From positions 5,952,001-6,016,000 of the forward strand of contig CM034103.1 in NCBI GenBank assembly GCA_019914945.1: a DNA stretch of 64,000 nucleotides, given 5' to 3'. How positions within the stretch are numbered: the first letter of the stretch is position 1; each line of letters opens with the position of its first letter. Under the pieces are notes generated by a model that was given only the letters and a program-made list of their open reading frames with translations, made no database searches and was not told the DNA's origin. This document shows positions 56,048 through 64,000 of the stretch, one piece after another. This DNA comes from Typha latifolia (lineage: Eukaryota; Streptophyta; Magnoliopsida; Poales; Typhaceae). The translations under genes and the position numbers were made by a program.

Positions 56048-58269
56048 GTTTGTGGAGCATAATATCAGAGATATATATATGTTCATATGATGTGATAAAG
56101 TGTAAAAATTTGTAAACATGTAGAGATATGTATTTTGTGCAAATGGATTATTATGAGTAGATTTGAGGTTATTTTGAACAGGTATTGCATATTTTGGATT
56201 TTGATTCTTTTATAGATACACTTAGGATTAGGGGATGATGTAAAAATATATAGGTGCAGCAAGACCAATTTATCTTTATGTGGATTTTAATCATTGATTG
56301 TAGTTGGATGATGTGAAAATATGTTAGATGATATGATGTGATTAGGGATTGTAAAATTTTAGGATGATTGAAATGATAGATTGTCTTTGCAGGATGCTTG
56401 TGTTAGTAGTTATAAAATTTTTGATTGTACTAGCAAACAGATGCTTAACGTCTCTGTTACATTATTAACTTGATGATTACAAAGAGGATAATAAAGATAA
56501 GAAATATGACATGAATTAAAATTACGGATTATGAATGATTTGAAAGTTGAAAATAATTACTTCATCGGATGGTAATGAAAGGAATTCGGAGGACTATGAT
56601 CTTTCATATACATTGTATAGATAGATGTTATTATACTACTAGATGATAAATAGATAATGATGTATAGAACGTGATTATATTAACATTAACTGAGCGAGCC
56701 TTTTAGAATGATGAGATCGATCTTAATAATTATAATGACATACAAGTTTGCATAAGAGTTTTAAGATAAAGATATCTGATTGGGAGATGATGATTATAGG
56801 ATTATTAATTTTATTATAGTTTGTGAATTTTTTATTTTTAATGAGTTACAAAATTGAGGATATGAGTTTTAAAATAAAAGAGAAGCTATGTTACTGAGTT
56901 TGATAATTATTATTCTTGGGTGTTCTGTTATCTATATGGATAAATTGGTTTCAACTATTTTATTGGCAGATCATATCATAATAGCATGAATAACTCGGGA
57001 TATTGATCTTAGTAGCTTATTAGTTTATGAACATTACTTTTGTAGATTTATCTAAATTGTATGTATGTACCCTTAAAGATCTAGTATGATGAATTAGTAA
57101 TTACTTAGAACTGTGTTAGTTACCTAATGCTATGTTGATCTTATTGAGTATGTATTAATAGCCGTTGCATATGGATTGGTATTATGAATGGAGTGCTATA
57201 TTGTTAAGTTATTAAAAAGATTTCTGGATTATTTGGAAGAATGTACTAGGAGGATATTGCTTTAGTAATGATTATTGAGTTGATCATGATTGGATTGGAA
57301 CTATATGGATCAATGAATAGATAGTTTGGGTATGGAAATCAATTGATAGAAAGACAGATTAAGAAGGAAGATAATGTGGAGAATCAGAAGGCTGTATAAA
57401 TTTATTTGAGGCTGCATTATGATTAATATTGATAGGCTGGATTTGATGAACTGTATGTTATTTTGAAGAATGTATTATGAATACAAGTTGATATTGGAAT
57501 CTTATATGGATAGGTGTGTTGTCTTATATTAATTTGTTTAGTAATTTGTATAATAGTTTAAGCAAATGAGCAGTGCACTTTTAAATAAAAGTTTGTATTA
57601 TTGCCTAAATTTTATGAGGATATCGGATGATGGTGAGTATGTTTAGGTTAGTGGTATAATTTGTCTAGAAAGAGAATCAAGAGTTAAATATTTTGAATGT
57701 TTTTGAAATAATATGTATTTATCGTTCTACCCGATATAAGTGATAGTATAGAGGGATAATCCATTGAGCATGTTTGGGATCAAAGCATACATTTAGTACA
57801 TGGGAGATATTTTACTTAAATTACTTGTGTTATTTTATCATAGGTAATTATATCATTTTACTATTATATGGTTACAATTAGCAAAAGAAGTGATAGATCT
57901 AAATAGGTTGAAGTATTTTGGAGTAGAACATGAAACAATTAATAGATGACAACACTTTCTATATTGCAAAATCAGTGTACGTTCTGTTTTATAGACTAGT
58001 GGTATTACTAATGTCTATGGATATAGTGTGATTATGTGACTGACTTAGATCTAGGAATTTATTCTTATATGGAAGTTACTTGTGGTTGTGTAATGTTAGG
58101 AATTAATTATTAAATTAATAAATGAAAAATGAGTTATGAATCTGAAAAAGTGGGATTACACCATTGTCGATTTGATTAGAAGGTAGTAGAACTAGATATA
58201 TTGATTTTCTTGCAATACCAGTGTGATTTAAATTTTGGGGTCGAAATTTTTATAAGGGGGGAAGGAAAA
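56048..58269 (+). pseudogene. Internal region of long-LTR gypsy element, no legible ORF
   Basis: Only 2.2 kb remain between the primer site and the polypurine tract. Cytosine is scarce and A/T dominates, as expected after long methylation-driven C to T decay. I cannot read any gag or pol motif in it, and a complete element would be several kb longer. Confidence 0.55.
58254..58266 (+). promoter_or_regulatory. Polypurine tract of long-LTR element
   Basis: aaggggggaagga directly before the 3' LTR, in the usual ttataaggggg context of chromovirus-type elements. Confidence 0.82.
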
Positions 58270-58530
58270 TGTAACAACCTATCCTAAATAAAAAATTGTG
58301 CATGGCATGACGTGGCCGGCCTCGAGCCATGCAGCTGTGGGCAGGCTGAAGGTGCCACACGATCCCAGCTGCCGGCTCGTCATCGTTTCCCCTCCTCCCC
58401 ATCGCCTCTTTCTCTTTTTCTTCTCTCCACTCTCTCTCTTTCAGTCTCTCTCTCTCTCACTCTCCTCTTTCCCTCAAACTCTCTCTCTCTCTCATTGCTA
58501 CCATTGCCGACCCACCACCGCTGTCGCCGT
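58270..58530 (+). repeat. 3' LTR of long-LTR gypsy element, first 261 bp
   Basis: Near-copy of 52838-53110, including the cacgatgtggc..ccatg leader and the CT-rich block. It breaks off at cgctgtcgccgt, where a new TGTAACA sequence begins. Confidence 0.85.
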
Positions 58531-58690
58531 TGTAACATCTTGTTCCAATTAAAAAAAAATAGTGAGCGCACATGCCCAGCACATGTGCTGCCTTACCCTT
58601 TCCCCCTCCCTCTCTTCTTTTCCTTCTTTTCTTTCTCTTCTTTTCTGCCTCCTTGGAACCGCCACTCTCTCCATTTTCTCTTCTCGCATG
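58531..58690 (+). mobile_element. Start of another LTR-like unit
   Basis: Begins TGTAACATCTTGTTCC inside the 3' LTR of the preceding element and continues after the gypsy insertion at 63512 to the end of the window. The TGTAACA start suggests another long LTR. Its end and target duplication are outside the window (the left target would be gccgt, 58526-58530). Confidence 0.5.
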
Positions 58691-59640
58691 TGATACGATT
58701 CAGACTTCACCGATGTCGTCTCGAGCATGGATTCACTTTAGGGGTGTCTTTGTTTCTTGTTTTAATGTTTAATTCCTAAGAAAATAAGCTTTCTGTAAGT
58801 CGCGTTCGTACACGGGTGGAGTGCATTCGAACGCGGTTGTGAATGCGGTTGTGAACATGATTGTGAGAGTGTGCATTATGCGTTCGAACGCGCTATGAAC
58901 GTCTGCATTGCGTTCACAAATCCAGAGAAGTGGGAAACAGGCGTGTTCGATCACGTGTTCGAACACCTGCATCGCGTTCACAAATCCAGAGAAGAGCAAA
59001 CTCGGTGCGTTCGAACGCGATCGGGCGTGTTCGAACGTGGTCGGCAAAAATGTATTGTTTAGGGTTATTTTTGAATTGTTTGGTTAGACTCTAAAGGATG
59101 TGGATGGCAATCATAGAGTCATTATTGAAGAATTGATTTTTGCCTTGCCTCCTTTGTCTTCTTTGCTCTCGTTCTCTCGATCCTCGGCGACGCCGCTTCT
59201 AACCTCCCTCGACCAGCCAATCACCCTAGTCCCTTAGGGATGGCCCTCTCCTTCCCCTTCTTCCAATCTATCCAACACTTGCCCTAACCCTTCCATCAAT
59301 CATAACCCTTCCACCACCACTTTTCACTGGTGCCACCCCATTAATGTCGGTCCGCCTCCAACCACCATCACCTAGGATCTCGTGCCTCCATCCACGGACC
59401 CTGATTAGACCATCCTGACATTTGTCCACTAATCGAACAATATCTCGATATCCCCACATTCGATTCGCCTGAAACTTAATTTGTTGGAAAGCTCTTTTCT
59501 GAGGCTACCACATATTAAAATTTTATGTCGATCCAATGGCCGCATATTTCAGAATCTATTTACAAAGTTCCATGCCAGATCTAGTCCAGATTTGAGAATT
59601 GGAAGAGATCGAACCTTAGCCAAAAGGGGAGATCGTATCA
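58691..59640 (+). repeat. Gypsy 5' LTR
   Basis: 950 bp. U3 holds gcgttcgaacgc at 58880-58891 and 59007-59018, plus variants at 58800-59040. A segment of 491 bp (59004-59494) is missing from the 3' LTR. Confidence 0.9.
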
Positions 59641-59643
59641 AGC

Positions 59644-59656
59644 TGGTATCAGAGCC
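59644..59656 (+). promoter_or_regulatory. Primer-binding site of gypsy element
   Basis: TGGTATCAGAGCC, complementary to initiator Met tRNA, 3 nt after the 5' LTR. Confidence 0.93.
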
Positions 59657-59757
59657 ACCATTCCTCGAACACGTGCTTCCTATGATGACAACCAGAGCCA
59701 TGGCTGCACAGTGATACGAGGAAGAAGAGATCCTCACAATAGAGGAGGGGGAAATGG

Positions 59758-60790
59758 TTGCGGGGACTTCCATTTGCGGAACCGCCCGATCTAATCGGAA
59801 TACGGAAAAACCTAGTGTTCAAGCTGTGTTGGGGTCTCTTTGAACAAATGGCCATCAACAACCAGATGATGATAGAGGTGATGCGGGAATTATGGGCGAC
59901 GAGGGAAGCCATGGCGAATGGGAACGCACCATCGACCCCACGACGTGAGTCTACTTCCATGAACCCACCGCCGCCGATTCAGAATTTGCAACCACAAGAG
60001 CCGCTATTGCAACCACCCTCTGGGCATAGGCAAGCAAGGATGGTTACACCAGGCCCAGTTGTAGGTGAACCAATCCGACGAGCGAACCACTATGGAGACC
60101 ACCTTGGAGATCAAGATCCGTGGGAGGGTCAATACGATTCGGAACCACGGCGAGTTAATCAAAACCGAAGGAGGGATCATCAACCCTTCATGGTGCATCC
60201 TCATCCAGTTAGACAAGGACTTGGATATGATCCGGAACGAGGCAACGGCATCCGTGGACAAGTCATGCATCTTGAATTCCCCAAGTTCAAAGGTGGCGAT
60301 CGGATCGATTGGTTGTATAGGGCAGAGCAATTCTTCGCATACCAAGGTACGGTGGAAGAATACAAGGTGACGCTTGTGAGCTTCCACTTGAGGATGCGGC
60401 GCTTCACTGGTTTTGAGCAGCCAATGCCATTAAGGCTATCGAAACTTGGGCTGATTTTTGCGCCAATATCACACGGCGATTTGGAGCGTTGGGGTATGAA
60501 GACTTCGATGCTCTCCTCTCAAAGACGATGCAAAAGACCATGGTTGGGGCATACCAAGAAGAATTTGAGAGGATAAGTAGCAGATGTCATCCCACATGGA
60601 CGGATCAGCAACTTCGCAGCACCTTCATCTCCGGGCTGCGGGCGATATACAAGTCGACGTGAGGGCTTTAATGCCTAGAACCTTAAAGGAGGCCTTGGAA
60701 GATGCGGTGCTCATGGAAGACAAACATAGAGCCATGAAGTTACACCTGAAATAGAGTTGGACGAGCCAAGAAAGCCGCAATCAAGCTCAA
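59758..60790 (+). pseudogene. Gypsy gag, capsid part, frameshifted
   Basis: Legible parts are EVMRELWATREAMANGNAPS near the N-terminus, then LEFPKFKGGDRIDWLYRAEQ and FFAYQGTVEEYKVTLVSFHL, the core of plant gypsy gag. At about 60395 the frame shifts: the usual DAALHWF continues in another frame, followed by a capsid tail to about 60750. The frameshifts prevent a full gag product. Confidence 0.85.
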
Positions 60791-60841
60791 GCATCCATAG
60801 CGGCGGAAAATATTACTAGAGTACTAAGAATTGTTGCTACA

Positions 60842-61450
60842 ATGGTGCCTCCTCGAGCACCCTTGAAGCAATCCCAAGATGTGAAGTACGCACCTAGAGG
60901 TCCGGGACGAGCACTCACACCTGCTCAAGTAGAGGAACGAAGAGCCAAAGGCCTATGCTTTTGTTGTGATGAGAAGTTTGTGCCCGAGCATCGCTGCACT
61001 AAACTGATGGGATTGGTGATGCTATTCGACGGATTGGAGGAGGCTGAGGATGAGTTTGCAGCTGAAAATGAAGGTGTGGCTGGACATCAAGGAGAAGAAG
61101 CTGAGGAGCAACCCGTGGAGGACATGATAGCCAAAATCTCCCTCCATGCCTATTCGGGGATAGCTGTGCCAAAGACTATGTGGGTGAACGGTGTAGTCAA
61201 GAAAACCATAGTGAGAATCTTGATTGACACTAGGTCCACCCATAACTTCATTGACAGGAGGCTCCTTAGAAAGATTGAGCTCGAGTCGGAACCCATGGAA
61301 GGGTTCGATGTGATGATTGGAGATGGCACCACATTGCGAGTATATTTTATTTATGGAGGTGTGGAATTGAAGGTGCAAGGCCAAACTTTCACATTGGATC
61401 TTTATCCGTTGGCCTTGCAATGTGCCGATATTGTTTTGGGGACCCAATAG
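60842..61450 (+). pseudogene. Gypsy gag knuckle and aspartic protease
   Basis: Starts with a Pro/Arg-rich linker, then the knuckle KGLCFCCDEKFVPEHRC, an acidic region, and the retropepsin block ILIDTRSTHNFIDRRLL with flap IGDGTTLRVYF. The active site reads DTRSTHNF where DSGSTHNF is usual, so the catalytic Gly is replaced by Arg and activity is unlikely. The frame stops in GTQ, just where RT should begin. Confidence 0.85.
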
Positions 61451-61668
61451 CTTTGAAGCTTAGGGCCCATGACATTTGACTTTACAAACCTCTCCATGAC
61501 ATTTTGGAGGAATGACTAGAGAGTGCTGTTGGATGGAAATCAACATCTGAATAAACTTCCAAGCGTAGGGGATGCAAGTGAGCTCGTCTTTTTCTCAGCA
61601 CCCACTTTTCATTTTTTTTCTTAGATCTGTGGAGAGCCAGCGTAGGGGATAGTGAACTGGTCCGACTC
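61451..61668 (+). other. Deletion junction replacing RT and RNase H
   Basis: 218 bp without coding sense between protease and integrase. Two imperfect copies of agcgtaggggat..agtga (61561 and 61639 areas) lie here. They may be repair scars of the deletion that removed RT and RNase H. Confidence 0.55.
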
Positions 61669-62898
61669 ATGGAGGAGCTGAGAGAGAACCCATCAAGCCA
61701 CTCCGAGCAAGAGGAGCGCGGCGGGTTGGTACTCGAGCGCGGGCGGATCAAGGTACCCACAGACGAGGAGCTACGGAGATTATCGATGGCCCACTTCCAT
61801 GATACCCCTATAGCAGGCCATGAAGGGGTCTTACGTACCTACAAGTGGCTGGCCCAAAATTGTATATGGACAACGATGAAGTCAAATGTGAAGAAATATG
61901 TGCGTGAATGCCAAACTTGCCAACGAGTCAAATCGGAGACGCTCAAACCCAGCGGGCTGTTGCAACCACTGCCTATACCGGAGCATATTTGGGAGGACAT
62001 CTCCATGGACTTCATCGAAGGGCTGCCGGAGGTCCAACGACAATTGGTGGTGTTTGTTGTGGTGGATAGGCTGAGCAAATATGCTCATTTAATAGCATTG
62101 TCTCACCCGTTTTCATCGAAAAAGGTTGCTGAAAGTTCTGTTCGGGAAGTGGCGCGCTTGCATGGGATGCCTAGGACAATTATGTCAGATCGGGATCGCA
62201 TCTTCATCAGCGAGTTTTGGTCCGAATTCTTCAGATTGCGAGGGACTCGAATCAACCTTAGTTTAGCTTATCACCCCGAGATGGATGGACAAACCGAGGT
62301 GGTGAATCACGGACTGGAACAATACTTGCGATGCTTTGTGGCGGACCGACTAAAGAATTGGGTCAAATTTCTTCCATGGGTCGAGTGGTCATACAATACC
62401 GCTCATCACTCTAGCATCGGAATGACCCCCTTTGAGGTGGTTTTTGGGCGCATTCCCCCGATCTCGCGTACCTACGATAAACTCGTGGCGGGAGATAGAA
62501 CCGAACTCGACTTGAAACTTGTCGATCGAGATGAAACATTGAGACGACTCAAGATTAACCTAGCAACAGCCCAAAACCGCATGAAGCAAACTTATGACAA
62601 AGGCCGGCGTGAGCGGGAATTTGAGGTGGATCAATGGGTGTTCGTTCGAGCTCAAATGTACCAGCAATCCACATTGAGGCTAGTTTTGAACCAAAAGTTG
62701 GGTTACAAGTACTATGGTCTGTACCGAGTGCTACAACGAATCGGTCTAGTAGCTTACCTGTTGGACTTACCTAAAGGAACCAGGATATATCTAGTCTTCC
62801 ATGTATCGGCATTGAAATCCCAGATCGGGCCTAACCATGTGGTGGGTTCGGCCTTACCCGAACCAATAGAGGAAGATGGCCCCACTGAACCGGTTTGA
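61669..62898 (+). CDS. Gypsy integrase, uninterrupted 409-codon frame
   Basis: Order: HHCC zinc site (HFHDTPIAGHEG..ECQTCQRVK, about residues 42-85), then the catalytic core with Asp in SMDFIEGLP, Asp in SDRDRIF and Glu in GQTEVVNHGLEQ, all in the expected spacing. The GPY/F-like module reads LGYKYYGLYRVLQRIG (GLY instead of GPY), and the end block is VFHVSALKSQIG. It lacks its own start context because it should be part of a pol polyprotein. The frame is complete, so this is a recent or conserved copy, but without RT the element cannot move by itself. Confidence 0.9.
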   Translation: MEELRENPSSHSEQEERGGLVLERGRIKVPTDEELRRLSMAHFHDTPIAGHEGVLRTYKWLAQNCIWTTMKSNVKKYVRECQTCQRVKSETLKPSGLLQPLPIPEHIWEDISMDFIEGLPEVQRQLVVFVVVDRLSKYAHLIALSHPFSSKKVAESSVREVARLHGMPRTIMSDRDRIFISEFWSEFFRLRGTRINLSLAYHPEMDGQTEVVNHGLEQYLRCFVADRLKNWVKFLPWVEWSYNTAHHSSIGMTPFEVVFGRIPPISRTYDKLVAGDRTELDLKLVDRDETLRRLKINLATAQNRMKQTYDKGRREREFEVDQWVFVRAQMYQQSTLRLVLNQKLGYKYYGLYRVLQRIGLVAYLLDLPKGTRIYLVFHVSALKSQIGPNHVVGSALPEPIEEDGPTEPV

Positions 62899-63050
62899 GT
62901 CTTAGGCCGCAAGAGAAGACACCATGGATCCAGATTGGAGACTACAGTGCTGATCGAGTGGCTGGGCAAACAAACTGATGAGTCTACATGGGAGCTAGAG
63001 TCAGATTCATGGATCGCTTCCCAAATTTCAAACCTTGAGGACAAGGTTGT
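62899..63050 (+). pseudogene. Chromodomain-like C-terminus of gypsy integrase
   Basis: After a TGA at 62896-62898 the same frame continues with RKRRHHG, LIEWLGKQTDESTWELE, then ISNLEDKVVEAW. The W..K...STWE pattern is that of chromodomains at the end of chromovirus integrases, which direct insertion to marked chromatin. Here the stop separates it from the integrase. Confidence 0.65.
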
Positions 63051-63065
63051 GGAAGCATGGTGGAT

Positions 63066-63511
63066 TGATACGATCCGGACTTCACTTTAGGGGTGTCTTT
63101 ATTTCTTGCTTTAATATTTAATTCCTAAGAAAATAAGTTTTCTGTAGGTCGTGTTCGAACGCGGGTGGAGTGCGTTCGAATGCAGTTGTGAACGCAGTTG
63201 TGAACATGGTTGTGAAAGTGTGCATTGTGCGTTCGAATGCCGTGTTCAAACGAGCTGTGAATGCCTGCATCGCGTTCGCAAATCCAAAGAATTGGGAAAC
63301 AGGCGCGTTCGGTTGTGCGTTCGAATGCCTACATCGCATTCACAAATCCAGAGAAGAGCAAACTCTTTTCTGGGGCTACTACATATCAAAATTTCATGTC
63401 AATCCAATGGCGGCATCTTCCGGGATCTATTTCCAAAGTTCCGTGTCAGATCCAGTCCAGAACTGAGAATTGGAAGAGATCGAACCTTAGCCAAAATGGG
63501 AGATCGTATCA
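63066..63511 (+). repeat. Gypsy 3' LTR, internally deleted
   Basis: 446 bp against 950 bp in the 5' LTR. The missing 491 bp correspond to 59004-59494, bounded by a CTC microhomology (aaactc and gctcttttctg). It contains gtgttcgaacgc (63151-63162) and gcgttcgaatgc (63172-63183). Confidence 0.9.
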
Positions 63512-64000
63512 GCATGCCAGAGCATCACCGAAGCTTGCCATCACGTGAATCAACTCATTGATAAGTCTCCTTCTGGCTCCCGAGGTTAATTTGGGTTAAT
63601 AATTTTGTTAGTGCCTTCTCTCTTCCTTCTTCCTCATCATCGGCCTCATCAGGTGATTGGCCGACTAGCGGCTTCGTGCCTTCCCACGCCGATCCCAACA
63701 GCTTCAGCTCCACAAGGGGGAGTCATTGGCACCTTGCTTCGGGGCTCTTGTAGTATGGGCGATGGTGTGGGCCAACTCCATGGCCGCCAGCCATGGAGGA
63801 GCCTTTCCCCTCACCGCCGGCCACCTTAGTTGGTCACTCGTGCACTATGCACACTCCCCTCGACCCCCTCATCCTTCTAGCATGGGTCTTTCATTGATCT
63901 TTCTGGTGACTCATCAATCTGCTTTGCTCGTCGCCATTGAGCTCTCCCCTCCATGTCAATCGTGCTTCCTCACCGGTTGGCACCTCGTGTGCCTTTTCCC
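63512..64000 (+). mobile_element. Continuation of the LTR-like unit begun at 58531
   Basis: After the GCATG duplication the sequence resumes the interrupted unit: CT-rich, then GC-rich, with a codon-like but domain-free character. It runs off the window. Open frames (for example 63605-63829) show no known domain. Confidence 0.4.

Larger units (their letters stand above)
52838..58530 (+). mobile_element. Long-LTR gypsy element (Tekay/Del-like), decayed and interrupted
   Basis: The 5' LTR 52838-56047 starts TGTAACAACC and belongs to the same family as the solo LTR 18649-21807. A degraded primer site (taatatcagaga, 56060-56071, from TGGTATCAGAGC by G to A and C to A changes) marks the LTR end. 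The internal region 56048-58269 is AT-rich and has no open frame. A polypurine tract, aaggggggaagga (58254-58266), directly precedes the 3' LTR start TGTAACAACC (58270). The 3' LTR is broken after 58530 by another element. The TGTAACA start, long LTR and ttataaggggg tract are typical of Tekay/Del chromoviruses. Confidence 0.8.
58691..63511 (+). mobile_element. Ty3/gypsy element lacking RT, with intact integrase frame
   Basis: LTRs 58691-59640 and 63066-63511 have 9-bp mirrored ends (TGATACGAT..ATCGTATCA) and are flanked by exact GCATG duplications (58686-58690, 63512-63516). A Met-tRNA primer site (TGGTATCAGAGCC, 59644-59656) and a polypurine tract (GGAAGCATGGTGGAT, 63051-63065) are perfect. 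The internal order is gag, knuckle plus protease, then integrase and a chromodomain-like end; RT and RNase H are absent. It was therefore inserted as a unit, and the RT/RNase H deletion may pre- or post-date insertion. Confidence 0.92.

Noticed and set aside
63605..63829. 74-codon + frame
   Set aside because: Lies in the GC-rich part of an LTR-like unit; no domain.

Overview
The window is nuclear DNA of a flowering plant. It is AT-rich, shows GT..AG introns, contains a plant-specific AT-hook/PPC gene and a plant NLR immune receptor, and otherwise consists almost entirely of plant transposable elements in layers. I cannot fix the species. Long TE-filled introns would suit a large-genome lineage, but that is only an impression.

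Layout. 1-13775: 3' part of an AHL-type AT-hook gene on +, with four recognisable exons (3174-3241, 4416-4547, 12882-13043, 13446-13775). Its introns and 5' flank hold two LINE 3' fragments, a hAT-like MITE, a decayed Copia element and a broken LTR. 15460-26360: a dead Mutator-like (MULE) transposase gene on +, split by a Copia element of SIRE/Maximus type on - (17023-26282, target duplication GATGT). That element is itself split, inside its env-like ORF, by a 3.2-kb solo LTR (18649-21807). 26590-33960: a ~93-bp tandem repeat array split by a Ty3/gypsy element on - (27600-33580, target duplication ATGTA). 34283-37536: a short non-autonomous LTR element that keeps only gag. 37537-44500: decayed DNA with traces of a transposon-type gene, an LTR tail and a PIF/Harbinger transposase end. 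44730-49031: a complete CC-NBS-LRR gene on -. 50178-52660: a hAT-like DNA transposon with a second hAT-like element nested in it. 52838-64000: a four-layer LTR nest: a long-LTR gypsy element (52838-58530), interrupted by the start of another LTR-like unit at 58531, interrupted in turn by a gypsy element (58691-63511, target duplication GCATG).

Two host genes therefore sit in about 64 kb. The AHL protein would bind AT-rich DNA in the nucleus. The NLR would act as an intracellular immune receptor. They need not be functionally linked.

The two most interesting signals are these. (1) The NLR does not end where its large open frame ends. A donor site at codon 1119 leads into six mini-exons of 69, 48, 72, 66, 75 and 45 nt. 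All are phase 0 and are separated by near-identical 78-85 nt introns, giving a ~124-residue tail built by tandem exon duplication. (2) A CpG-rich palindrome, GCGTTCGAACGC and close variants, is clustered in the U3 part of the LTRs of four elements from both the Copia and the Ty3/gypsy superfamilies, always about 100-400 bp from the LTR start. This points to a shared or convergently acquired control module.
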